From Paenibacillus oenotherae (GTDB lineage: Bacteria > Bacillota > Bacilli > Paenibacillales > Paenibacillaceae), in contig NZ_JAHZIJ010000004.1 in the NCBI RefSeq assembly GCF_019443105.1, forward strand, positions 124,001 to 188,000: a stretch of DNA of 64,000 nucleotides, in the 5' to 3' direction. Made by a program: the position numbers and the translations under genes. This document shows, one piece after another, positions 10,359 through 17,867 of this stretch. Under the pieces are notes generated by a model. The model was not told where the DNA came from and did not search any database. It saw only the letters and a program-made list of their open reading frames with translations. Each line of letters opens with the position of its first letter. The first letter of the stretch is position 1.

Positions 10359-11303
10359 CTATTCCTCCCTCTTGAACATGCCGAAAAATTTCAATTGAAT
10401 AAAAGTGATCGCGAGTGTGAGCAGCAGCAGCGTGATGCCAACTGCAGAGCCAAAGCCAAGCTCGCCCTTCTCCAACCCGGTCCGGTACAGATATCCGACA
10501 ATGGTAAGTCCGATATCATTGGGAGACTTGTTTCCTGCATACAGCATGTAGCTCTCTACGAACATCGAATAACCGCCGTAGATGCTGATCGTCAGCACAT
10601 AGATCGAAATCGGCTTCAGAAGCGGCATCGTAATTCTCGTAAACTTCACCCATGTGGATGCGCCGTCAATCTCAGCGGATTCGTATAAGCTGTGCGGGAT
10701 GTTCTGCAGCCCTGCCAGGAAATAAAGCAGATTGACGCCAATCCAGCGGAAGGTCGCAATGACAAGCAGCACGAGCATGCTTGTACTGGCACTGTTCAAC
10801 CAGGCTATCTTCTCCAAGCCGAACAGGCCGATAAACTGATTCATCAGCGCCGTCTCCTGCCCGCCAAACATCAATCTGAAAATGATGCCAAGCACAACAA
10901 TCGAGATGAGCGCCGGGATGAAGGTAACGGATCGAAAGAAATTTTTGGCCTTCATCTTTTTGGAGTTCAAGAAAACAGCAAGTACGAGCGGAACAGGGAT
11001 CAATACGAGCAAGGTCAGTACCGTGTAGATCGTGCTGTTCTTCACGGCCTTGAAGAAGGTGGGGTTCCACAGCTCCTTGTAATTGTCCAGGCCAACGAAA
11101 GTCACCTGTCCGGGGAAGACCTCCTGAAAGCTCATAATGACCGTAGAATAGACCGGATAGGCAAAGAATAAACAGAACGAAATGATAAAAGGCAGTACAA
11201 ATATATAAGGAGCCAGCTTTTGCGAGTACAAAATATTATTCCGCTTGGTGACCTGCTTGCCGCCCGTTAAGGAGGACTCGGCACGTGATCCGCTGCGAAC
11301 CAT
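10359..11303 (-). CDS. araP: Sugar ABC permease AraP (MalF type)
   Basis: A 314-residue permease of the CUT1 family. A basic cytoplasmic leader of about 30 residues precedes the first helix (LAPYIFVLPFIISFCLFFAYP). The EAA loop is LYESAEIDGASTWVKFTRITMPLLKP. It pairs with AraQ to form the membrane channel for sugars delivered by AraN. The gene starts 77 bases after the araN stop. Confidence 0.94.
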   Translation of the reverse strand: MVRSGSRAESSLTGGKQVTKRNNILYSQKLAPYIFVLPFIISFCLFFAYPVYSTVIMSFQEVFPGQVTFVGLDNYKELWNPTFFKAVKNSTIYTVLTLLVLIPVPLVLAVFLNSKKMKAKNFFRSVTFIPALISIVVLGIIFRLMFGGQETALMNQFIGLFGLEKIAWLNSASTSMLVLLVIATFRWIGVNLLYFLAGLQNIPHSLYESAEIDGASTWVKFTRITMPLLKPISIYVLTISIYGGYSMFVESYMLYAGNKSPNDIGLTIVGYLYRTGLEKGELGFGSAVGITLLLLTLAITFIQLKFFGMFKREE

Positions 11304-11380
11304 AGAAGTTGCTCCTTTCTTGAATAGAGCATCACCGGCAATACCCGGATTGCCAGTGACACTCCCTCTGCGCTGCGAGA

Positions 11381-12706
11381 TTACTTCAATTGCGCTGCAA
11401 TTTCCTTCAATACAGCAGCCGGGTCTTCATTATTCACAAGTGCGCGGAATACGATCTGTGTATCGATGGCATCGAATACTTCAGGTGTTTTCTCACCGAT
11501 GTTGACGCCTTCAATCTCATCCTTCACCTCAGTCAATACATTGAAGATGCCATCTCCGAAATAATCTGTAAATTTATTGGCTTCTTTCAATTCCGGCATA
11601 TCCCATACATCTGTGCGAGGCGGATCGAAGCCCATCTGTTTCCACAATTGAATATTGCCATCTACAGAGAGTTTGGCGAAAGCAAGAAACTCTTTGGCCA
11701 GCTCCTGATGCTTGGATTGCAGCGTTACTACTGTGCCCGTGCCGCCCATCCCTGCGGAGCGCGGTGCGCCTTCACTCCAGGCCGGCATCGGCTTAATTGC
11801 GATCTTGCCTTTCAGATCAGGCATATACTCGATAAATCTGCCCATATACCACATCGGCATCCATACAGAAGCCGCACCGCCCTGGTTCATAAAGCCGTAA
11901 TACTCCTCCGCATGGTGGATATTGCCTGGTGCCGCGACAGCAATGCCTTGCTTGATCAAGCTCTGCTGGTACTCCAATACTTTAATAATATCCGGGGAAT
12001 CCAGATTCACTTCGCCGTTCACCTTCAACAAATCATCAGGACCTTCAAGCTGTGCTACCTGCGGCCAGAAGGACCATTGGTCAGCTACTTCGAGCGTCGT
12101 CATCGGCTTGCCGGTTTTCTCAAGGACGGTTTTGCCTGCAGCTTCGTAATCCGCCCATGTTTTGATATCGTCGGGATTGATGCCCGCTTGTCCTAAAATT
12201 TCTGTGTTATAATAGATCACGGAAGCGCCTACATGATAATCAATGCCATAGTACTGCCCTTCCTTAGCGTAAATATCGGCTCTGGATTTCACATAATGGC
12301 TGAATTCCGGCTCAAGCACATCATTTAATGATGCCAATTGCGGCTTGCCTTTCAGGTAGTTCGGGAACTTGCTAAGTTCAATGTCCGCCAGATCGGGGGC
12401 GCCTGTTCCAGACTGAAGCGCAACGAGCAGCTTGCTATGAGAATCCTCGAACGGGAAGGTGCTTCCCTTCAATTTAATCTGCTTATCAGGGTTCTTCTCA
12501 TTCCATCTTGCTGCCATGTCTTCGAAATACTTCTGGTGCAATTCATTAAATGTCCAGAACGAAAGCTCGGTAGCACCTGCGCTCTCTCCTGCTCCTCCGC
12601 CATTGCCCGCTTCACTGCTGCCAGAGTTGTTGTTGCCGCTGCAGCCAGCCATAACCAAAGTGAACGCCAGAACAACAGAGAGCACGAATGTAAATCGCTT
12701 ACGCAT
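11381..12706 (-). CDS. araN: Arabino-oligosaccharide-binding lipoprotein AraN
   Basis: A 441-residue extracellular family-1 solute-binding protein. The signal peptide ends in the lipobox VMAGC (Cys21), followed by an Asn/Ser/Gly-rich linker. The mature domain begins TELSFWTFNELHQKYFEDMAARWNEKNP, typical of sugar-binding lipoproteins. It is the first gene of the ara operon, read from the promoter at 12816-12844, with GAGGGGG as ribosome site. The ligand (arabinose oligomers) is inferred from the downstream GH51, GH43 and araM genes. Confidence 0.92.
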   Translation of the reverse strand: MRKRFTFVLSVVLAFTLVMAGCSGNNNSGSSEAGNGGGAGESAGATELSFWTFNELHQKYFEDMAARWNEKNPDKQIKLKGSTFPFEDSHSKLLVALQSGTGAPDLADIELSKFPNYLKGKPQLASLNDVLEPEFSHYVKSRADIYAKEGQYYGIDYHVGASVIYYNTEILGQAGINPDDIKTWADYEAAGKTVLEKTGKPMTTLEVADQWSFWPQVAQLEGPDDLLKVNGEVNLDSPDIIKVLEYQQSLIKQGIAVAAPGNIHHAEEYYGFMNQGGAASVWMPMWYMGRFIEYMPDLKGKIAIKPMPAWSEGAPRSAGMGGTGTVVTLQSKHQELAKEFLAFAKLSVDGNIQLWKQMGFDPPRTDVWDMPELKEANKFTDYFGDGIFNVLTEVKDEIEGVNIGEKTPEVFDAIDTQIVFRALVNNEDPAAVLKEIAAQLK

Positions 12707-12797
12707 AGCATTTCCCCCTCAAATAATTTGTATATGCTTAATCCTTAAAGGAATAAAGCCAATAGATGTAAAAATGTGAATTGATTTAGGTTTTTAT

Positions 12798-12814
12798 AAA
12801 ACAATTCGTGTTTT
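12798..12814. promoter_or_regulatory. Operator-like palindrome at the ara start site
   Basis: AAAACA-N5-TGTTTT forms a 17-bp inverted repeat covering the predicted transcription start just downstream of the -10. A related AAACA-N7-TGTTT lies at 13049-13065 ahead of the divergent ArsR-type gene. Both would suit a dimeric winged-helix repressor; assignment to that protein is inference. Confidence 0.5.
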
Positions 12815-12815
12815 C

Positions 12816-12844
12816 ATGATATAATGCCGCTTTTTATCTGTCAA
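12816..12844 (-). promoter_or_regulatory. araN: Promoter of the ara operon
   Basis: Reading leftward, a perfect -35 TTGACA (12844-12839) is followed after 17 bases by TATCAT (12821-12816), five of six matches to the -10. It lies about 110 bases before the araN ATG. Overlap with the palindrome at 12798-12814 suggests repression. Confidence 0.82.
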
Positions 12845-12852
12845 TCTTTTTT

Positions 12853-12867
12853 TGTATGCGCTTTCTA
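12853..12867 (-). promoter_or_regulatory. Candidate cre (CcpA) site upstream of the ara promoter
   Basis: On the reverse strand TAGAAAGCGCATACA matches the Bacillus cre consensus WTGNAARCGNWWNCA at 14 of 15 positions. It sits just upstream of the -35 box, consistent with carbon catabolite control of arabinan use. Confidence 0.6.
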
Positions 12868-13083
12868 TTCTGTTATGTTCACAAAAATATAAACTAAATG
12901 ACATCCCAAATTCAACAACTCCCTTATTTTGTCATGATCCAAGCCATTTTATTCGCCATATTCTCCTTATGCACGGCCTGTATCCCTGCTTTCGGCATCA
13001 TTTAAAACTGAATCTTTTCTTTTTATCTATATTGTTTTATAATTTTCTAAACATAATAGTTGTTTGCGATAAGGGGTGCCGTC

Positions 13084-13995
13084 ATGATTCATATAAAGAA
13101 GCTGCGATCCGGCTTGAACATATTTAAAGCGCTCAGCTCTGAAATTCGCATTGAGATTCTGGAGCTGCTGAACAAATACGAAAGCATGAATTTGAATGAA
13201 ATTGCCGAAAAGCTGCAGCTGACCAACGGTGCGGTTACCATGCATATCAAAAAGCTGGAGGAAAGCGGCTTGATTGATATTACAACCGCAGTGGGCAAAC
13301 ATGGCATTCAGAAAATTTGCTACTTGAATGAGGACATGCTTACTGTGGAGTTAATCAATAAGGAGCCCGAGAACCTATATGAGTATGAGATTATGGTGGG
13401 GCATTATTGCGATTTCTATGCTGAGCCTACTTGCGGATTGGCTACAAAGGACAGTATAGTGGGTGAATTTGACGATCCCAGATACTTCGCCGACCCTCAG
13501 CATATTAATGCGGGTATCGTATGGCTGAGCAAGGGATTTCTGGAATACAGAATTCCTAATTACTTGAAGGCGAATCAAGAATTCAGCGAGCTGCAGTTTA
13601 TTATGGAGCTAAGCTCCGAGGCCCCATCCTATAATAACAACTGGCCGTCGGACATCCATTTCTATATCAACGATATCGAGCTTGGATACTGGACTTCTCC
13701 CGGAGACTTCGGAGGGGTGAAAGGCAAGATCAACCCGGACTGGTGGCCGCCTCACTTGAACCAATACGGATTGCTCAAGCTGCTTAGAATCAATAAGGAG
13801 GGCTCCTTCATTGACGGGTGCCGCATTTCCGATGTGACGCTGCAGGATATCCAGCTGACAATGAAATCGGATATCAAGTTCAAGCTGGCTGTCTCCGAGA
13901 CCAACAACAGCGGCGGCTTAACGATCTACGGCAAGTCCTTCGGCAATTACAATCAGGATATCATCGCCAGAGTCATCTATAATGTCATTGACTGA
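13084..13995 (+). CDS. ArsR-type transcriptional regulator with large C-terminal sensor domain
   Basis: A 303-residue protein read away from the ara operon. Residues about 5-75 form a winged helix-turn-helix (FKALSSEIRIEILELL...LNEIAEKLQLTNGAVTMHIKKLEESGLI) like ArsR. The remaining 220 residues are not metal-sensor-like. They are rich in Trp, Tyr and Gly (ELGYWTSPGDFGGVKGKINPDWWP), look beta-rich, and recall carbohydrate-binding folds. Conserved-looking Cys and His residues (GHYCDFYAEPTCG) occur at the junction. I start at ATG 13084 (AAGGGG 7 bases upstream) rather than TTG 13060. Position and the operator-like repeats suggest it controls araN and itself, sensing a sugar. The sensor role is inference. 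Confidence 0.85.
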   Translation: MIHIKKLRSGLNIFKALSSEIRIEILELLNKYESMNLNEIAEKLQLTNGAVTMHIKKLEESGLIDITTAVGKHGIQKICYLNEDMLTVELINKEPENLYEYEIMVGHYCDFYAEPTCGLATKDSIVGEFDDPRYFADPQHINAGIVWLSKGFLEYRIPNYLKANQEFSELQFIMELSSEAPSYNNNWPSDIHFYINDIELGYWTSPGDFGGVKGKINPDWWPPHLNQYGLLKLLRINKEGSFIDGCRISDVTLQDIQLTMKSDIKFKLAVSETNNSGGLTIYGKSFGNYNQDIIARVIYNVID

Positions 13996-14002
13996 CAAAA
14001 AG

Positions 14003-14050
14003 AAACAGTCCCCTTAGGCATCTTGAGGATGTCTTCGGGGACTGCTGTTT
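14003..14050. terminator. Bidirectional terminator between ArsR-type and Nfu_N genes
   Basis: CAGTCCCC (14006-14013) pairs with GGGGACTG (14037-14044), with a second stem GCATC/GATGT inside. A T-rich run follows on both strands, so it can end the regulator gene and the leftward gene ending at 14123. Confidence 0.75.
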
Positions 14051-14122
14051 TGAGTCTTTCTAGGAATCGTCGCTTGCCCGTAAAGGGGAATGGAGCATGA
14101 TCCGATCAACAGCGCAACCGTT

Positions 14123-14392
14123 TTAAGCGTATACGGCTTTGAAGGCCTCTTCCACTTTCGGGAGAATCGCATCCCACTGCGCATCCGCTGTCTTGCTGAT
14201 CGTAACAAAATCTCTAATCCCAAAAATGTTATCAACACCCTCGATGCTAAGCAGAGCACGGGCCAAGGGGTGATCGGTTTCATCTCCGGCCTTCAGAGAA
14301 GTGCTTCTGGGACCTTCAAATATAGTTTGATTCGCATTAATCTTCATCGCATTGGGATTCGGTGTTTCCTGAGGGTTAATTTCTATTGCCAT
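14123..14392 (-). CDS. Nfu/NifU N-terminal-domain protein (CvfC N-half)
   Basis: An 89-residue protein made only of the Nfu_N domain: INPQETPNPNAMKINAN, then LARALLSIEGVDNIFGIRDFVTISKTADAQWDAILPKVEEAF. It lacks the CxxC cluster-binding domain of NfuA, so it is not a complete scaffold. In many Firmicutes the same domain heads a single longer protein (YpgR/CvfC) followed by HEAT-like repeats. Here the HEAT-like part is a separate gene just upstream (14437-14883). The two genes are on one strand, 44 bases apart. Confidence 0.85.
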   Translation of the reverse strand: MAIEINPQETPNPNAMKINANQTIFEGPRSTSLKAGDETDHPLARALLSIEGVDNIFGIRDFVTISKTADAQWDAILPKVEEAFKAVYA

Positions 14393-14436
14393 ACTGTGTG
14401 GTAACTCCTTCTATACAGATTGTTGTATTAAATTGC

Positions 14437-14883
14437 TTACCTGGTCCGCAGAGACGCCCACGTTTCCTGGAGCCATTCGTCAAAGCCAGCACCCTTCTCG
14501 CCTTCATAGGTGTCATACACATCGCTTCTCATCTTCTGCAGCTTTTCCTTGAATTCCTGGAACGCATGGCCTTGCGGCAAGCTCTTCTTAATTCTGATCA
14601 GTATTTTCGCAGTGCCTTTTATCCGCTCGCCTTGTTTCCTTGCAGGCATTTGAACATCCTCACCCAACTCCTGAAGCTTGCGGAAAGCAGCCTCTTGCAC
14701 GGTATACACGGGATCGTTATTCATCATACGTGTAAGAACTTCGATGACTTGACCGGTATTCCACTGGCTGAGCGCGTGAACAGCTTCCAGACGCTCTCTC
14801 CAGTTAGCCGATCGATTAGCAGATTTGATGACTCCCTCATAACTCGGCGAAAGCTCGCCTTCTTGCTCTTCTATAGGATTCAA
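14437..14883 (-). CDS. HEAT-repeat protein (CvfC C-half, virulence-factor-like)
   Basis: A 148-residue alpha-helical protein. Two HEAT-like units are visible (ANWRERLEAVHALSQWNTGQVIEVLTRMMNNDPVYTVQEAAFRKLQELG), followed by a basic helix and an acidic stretch. It resembles the C-terminal half of conserved virulence factor C/YpgR. The partner Nfu_N domain is encoded next to it as its own gene, in reversed order compared with the fused protein. Function is unknown; an Fe-S or redox-linked role is only suggested by the partner domain. Confidence 0.75.
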   Translation of the reverse strand: MNPIEEQEGELSPSYEGVIKSANRSANWRERLEAVHALSQWNTGQVIEVLTRMMNNDPVYTVQEAAFRKLQELGEDVQMPARKQGERIKGTAKILIRIKKSLPQGHAFQEFKEKLQKMRSDVYDTYEGEKGAGFDEWLQETWASLRTR

Positions 14884-14919
14884 ACGATTCTATCTCCTTC
14901 TGTTTGCAGGTTGATTGTC

Positions 14920-15099
14920 CTACACCGATTTGTTGTCTGGCTTGCCGCTGGTGCTCTTCGCGTCATCCGCTTTCTTCGTACCCTTGCTGGTGTACGGCTT
15001 AGGGGCGTTCTTCGCTCTCTTGGCGCTTGCTTGCCATCGATTCCAGCCCTTGCGATCCGTTCCTCTGCCTGTCCCGCCCTTGCCCTTCGCTTTGCTCAA
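14920..15099 (-). CDS. Small basic DUF3934-like protein
   Basis: A 59-residue protein that starts at TTG 15099, with GGAG seven bases upstream (complement of 15107-15110), and stops at 14920. It opens MSKAKGKGGTGRGTDRKGWN and continues with RWQASAKRAK, very rich in Lys, Gly, Ser and Thr. This matches my memory of the DUF3934 family of short basic Bacillales proteins. No enzymatic role is known to me. It is directly upstream of the HEAT/Nfu_N pair and may be co-transcribed. Confidence 0.75.
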   Translation of the reverse strand: MSKAKGKGGTGRGTDRKGWNRWQASAKRAKNAPKPYTSKGTKKADDAKSTSGKPDNKSV

Positions 15100-15475
15100 A
15101 AGATCACTCCATTAATAACAATAATCACTACTCTACAGGTATTGAGCAGACAATTCAAATAAAAAGAATGTTTGCTAATTCCCAGATCGCCAGTCTTAGC
15201 CCTGTTCATTTCCATTATATCCTTCGCATCCATCACCATTTCATTGATCTGGCTAATGATACTTCTATCGCTTGTAGGGGCATAACTAATCTCTCCGGCG
15301 TTGTCCAGATATCTGTCAACCAACGCTTGATCGATTTGATCTGCAAGCATATTCTCGGAGATATGCTTTACAAGCAGCTCGCCGAATACAATGGGTTAGC
15401 CTGCTGCGGTTTTTCACTTGCGATGGGAGCGCCGAGTTCGCCCGCCAGCTTTTTGGTACACTGCACGATGATCAT
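15096..15475 (-). pseudogene. Broken DUF6933-like gene (internal deletion)
   Basis: From ATG 15475 the reading frame gives MIIVQCTKKLAGELGAPIAS...NPLYS and then stops at 15368-15370. In another frame the protein resumes at once as ELLVKHISENMLADQIDQ, continuing with ALVDRYLDNAGEISYAPTSD and SIISQINEMV. The two pieces look like the N- and C-terminal parts of the DUF6933 family, with about 35 middle residues (the WHANL...RYCVVLYGL-type region) missing and the frame changed at the join. The C-terminal end also looks degraded. Family assignment is from memory; the two-frame break is seen directly. Confidence 0.65.
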
Positions 15476-15727
15476 GACGGATTAACCTCATTTCTCGAAC
15501 TTTAATAGTGCGAACATCTGCTTCTGAAATAAGGATGTCCCATGTGCATCTCATTAGCATGGAGCTTGCATATATAGGTTCGCACCTCATTATATCAAAA
15601 AGACCTGTTGATAGGATCAAACAGATCAGGATGTTGAGAAAGTACGGCGGCATTTCGACTTATAAAGGGGAGCCAATCGATAGACAGTCGATAGCCAGCG
15701 ATGACTTCAACTCGGCAGGTAGAGCAG

Positions 15728-15916
15728 GAAGCCTGCGTAAGTGCAGGCATTCTGGTTGAATAAGCCTTAGATGGCAAAAAGCCTGCGAGAAAGCAGGAAT
15801 AGTAGGCGGAATCGACCGATAGAGGGGAAATCCGGAAGAATGCCTGCACTTTGGCAGGTATTCGGTCTTTCAGTAGACCAGAACTCGAAAAAGCCTGCGC
15901 TTTGGCAGGCATTCAA
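15728..15916 (-). repeat. Four-palindrome dispersed element R1, copy B (inverted)
   Basis: CCTGC-N6-GCAGG palindromes are centred at 15739.5, 15789.5, 15850.5 and 15901.5 (spacings 50, 61, 51). The order of flanking motifs shows the copy is inverted relative to the copies at 24.8 and 31.5 kb. The stretch 15476-16005 holds no convincing gene beyond this; open frames across it read the repeat itself. Confidence 0.8.
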
Positions 15917-16007
15917 ATTGTAGCGTGGAGCTGTACGCCAGATTGGTTTGATCTTCGCATTCAAGTTAACGTTCAGTACGAATGCCGCAGCTTTCTCGAA
16001 AGTCGGG

Positions 16008-16028
16008 CCTGTTGATAGAATCAACAGG
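16008..16028 (-). terminator. Hairpin downstream of the peptide pair
   Basis: CCTGTTGAT-AGA-ATCAACAGG is a perfect 9-bp stem just past the stop of the peptide gene at 16049. There is no strong T-run, so it may end or stabilise the transcript. A degraded relative (CCTGTTGATAGGATCAAACAG) lies at 15602-15622. Confidence 0.5.
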
Positions 16029-16048
16029 GCCTGATCTTGTTCGCTATT

Positions 16049-16219
16049 CTAGCATTCCTTGCGAATAATAACATTCTCATAATAACCGTACCCCGGAATA
16101 TACGTCCAGATCGACTTCATTACCCAGACACATCCTGCATTAGCGGTCGGGGCAGCAACCAACATCGACGAAGCGACCATAATAGTTGCTAGACAAAGTG
16201 ACAATAGCTTCTTTTTCAT
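16049..16219 (-). CDS. Small secreted two-cysteine peptide 1
   Basis: A 56-residue preprotein. It has a clear Sec signal (MKKKLLSLCLATIMVASSML, ending about AAPTANA), then a mature segment starting GCVWVMKSIW. The mature part is bounded by Cys at its positions 1 and 27, with PG at 13-14 and GY at 16-17, and ends in IIRKEC. The neighbour gene at 16238-16432 has the same spacing. I start at ATG 16219; a GTG at 16231 abuts the GGAGG and is too close. No family is recognised. A disulfide-closed extracellular peptide (bacteriocin, signal or matrix peptide) is possible. Confidence 0.7.
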   Translation of the reverse strand: MKKKLLSLCLATIMVASSMLVAAPTANAGCVWVMKSIWTYIPGYGYYENVIIRKEC

Positions 16220-16237
16220 CTGACCGTTCACCCTCCT

Positions 16238-16432
16238 CTATTCGCAGATTTGCTTCGAAATAATATATTGGACATAACCAACCCCAGGCACATAGTTATA
16301 ACCAATATAAGTGTAACCCGTGCATGTCTTCCCCGGCGTGTGCAGGTCCGCACTCACAGTTGAAGGTTGAAAGAGAAAGACAGAAGAAGCCAGTGCTGCA
16401 GTCAGACAAATTGTAAATAATCTCTTTTTCAT
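16238..16432 (-). CDS. Small secreted two-cysteine peptide 2
   Basis: A 64-residue preprotein. The Sec signal (MKKRLFTICLTAALASSVFL, cleaved near STVSA) is followed by DLHTPGKTCTGYTYIGYNYV. Counting from its first mature Cys, the second Cys is residue 27, PG is at 13-14 and GY at 16-17, as in the neighbour peptide. Tyr and Gly are strongly enriched. I start at 16432, where AGGGGAG lies 5 bases upstream. It is the first gene of the pair, read from a promoter at 16514-16541, and its stop is 18 bases before the next start. Function unknown. Confidence 0.7.
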   Translation of the reverse strand: MKKRLFTICLTAALASSVFLFQPSTVSADLHTPGKTCTGYTYIGYNYVPGVGYVQYIISKQICE

Positions 16433-16513
16433 AAATTCTCCCCTTTTCATTATGATTCATCGTCAATGCCACAATTCGTATATTCTACCGTTAGGAAAAT
16501 ATTTCTCTTTTAC

Positions 16514-16541
16514 ATTTTAGCATATGAATTTCAATTATCAA
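16514..16541 (-). promoter_or_regulatory. Promoter of the secreted-peptide pair
   Basis: Read leftward: TTGATA (16541-16536), a 16-base spacer, then TAAAAT (16519-16514) preceded by TGC, an extended -10. The untranslated leader would be about 75 bases. The rest of 16451-16733 is AT-rich with no gene seen. Confidence 0.6.
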
Positions 16542-16733
16542 CCATTTTATAACTATTTAACCTATTCGTATTTATAGATTAAAGATTTAGAAATTCAAAA
16601 AAAGCCCCGATATTTGGTAGAATGGTATTTGTCTGAACAACCCGCCTTAACCATGCCTTGAAAAATTTCGGTTTTGCAAAAGCAGCTAATCTACGGGGGC
16701 ATTGTCAATACTATTTTCCATTAATTAAGGATC

Positions 16734-17708
16734 ATGTTGAGTTCACAAAGTGGTTCGGTCATTATCAATGAAAGAGGTATTTTTATGTGCAAATATGGAT
16801 TTATGAATCTAGAAGGGGATATCAAAATTAAGATGGAGTTTGACAGTGTGACGATTTTTTCTGACGGCTATTCACTTGTCGAGAAAGAGGGGTGTTTTTA
16901 TTACCTTACACTTGAGGGCGAATTAAAAGTCCCCACTCCCCATCGCGACTTCACTCAGTTTAGAGAGGGGCTTGCTAGCGTTAGAGATGAACGGAACAAG
17001 GTCGGATTTATTGATACATCGTTCCATTTACGGCTTCCGAACTTGTACGATGATGCTGGGTCTTTTCGTACAAACCAGTCCGTGGTAGCACTCGGAAAGA
17101 AAAAACATGTCATTAATAAACAAGGTGAAATTCTGTTATCGGACCCACGCCTTGAAGGCGGCTTATACAACAATCGTGCAGTTATACGATCAGACAGGTT
17201 CCTTGGGTATATCGACAGCGATTCGAATGTTGTCATCCCGTGCGAATATCAATTTGCATTCGACTTCGATGGAGGAGTAGCTATTGTATTTAATGATGGG
17301 ACGGCGCGGCTGATCGATACTGAAGGGAAGACAGTGAACCAAGGCAGGTACAATTATATTGGGAGATTTTCAGAGGGCTATGCCGTCGTTAGCAGAGGGA
17401 AAAAGTTCGGTTTCATCAATAAAGAGGGAATAGAAGTTATTCCGTTGCAGTACCGGGAAGCGGCAGAGTTCTCCAATGGACTGGCACCCGTAAGAATAAA
17501 AGGCAAATGGGGCTACATCAATCCGTCGGGGGAATATGTTATCGAACCTCAGTTTGAGTATGCGGAACGCTTTTTTGATGGATATGCAATTATTCGTAAC
17601 CATAATTATGATTATGGAGTGATAGACACCAAGGGAGATGTGCGAATATTCCCTGGATTTGAATATGTGGGTATGCCTACTGAAGGTTATTTTGTAGTTC
17701 GTAAATAG
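16734..17708 (+). CDS. WG-repeat protein
   Basis: A 324-residue protein built from WG (KWGYIN-type) beta repeats of about 30-45 residues. Clear units include KYGFMNLEGDIKIKMEF, KKFGFINKEGIEVIPLQYREAAEF and GKWGYINPSGEYVIEPQFEYAERF, each with the pattern GxxxxxxGxxxIxxxxxxxxxFxxGxAxV. No signal peptide or membrane helix is visible, so it is probably cytoplasmic. Such proteins are widespread but poorly understood, probably serving as binding scaffolds. A later ATG (16785, MCKYGF) with AGAGG seven bases upstream is an equally good start. Confidence 0.88.
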   Translation: MLSSQSGSVIINERGIFMCKYGFMNLEGDIKIKMEFDSVTIFSDGYSLVEKEGCFYYLTLEGELKVPTPHRDFTQFREGLASVRDERNKVGFIDTSFHLRLPNLYDDAGSFRTNQSVVALGKKKHVINKQGEILLSDPRLEGGLYNNRAVIRSDRFLGYIDSDSNVVIPCEYQFAFDFDGGVAIVFNDGTARLIDTEGKTVNQGRYNYIGRFSEGYAVVSRGKKFGFINKEGIEVIPLQYREAAEFSNGLAPVRIKGKWGYINPSGEYVIEPQFEYAERFFDGYAIIRNHNYDYGVIDTKGDVRIFPGFEYVGMPTEGYFVVRK

Positions 17709-17798
17709 TGGAGGATGAGAAATGAAAGATTTTTAATACAACTGTATATTTACCAATTAATACCTGCATGGTCATTTAGAATATTCTACCCGCCTTAT

Positions 17799-17847
17799 AA
17801 AAAAAGGTTATCCTGCAGCAGTCTCACATGACTGTTACAGGATAACC
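17799..17847 (-). terminator. Terminator of the SLH surface-protein gene
   Basis: GGTTATCCTG (17806-17815) pairs with CAGGATAACC (17838-17847), with an inner CAGT/ACTG stem. On the reverse strand it is followed by TTTTTT. It lies just past the stop at 17868. Confidence 0.85.
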
Positions 17848-17867
17848 CCTCTGTATCTTCCGACAAA

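Noticed and set aside
15767-16024. 85-codon minus-strand frame next to the peptide pair, considered as a third peptide
   Set aside because: No signal peptide, no Cys frame, and it overlaps element R1 copy B and the hairpin at 16008.
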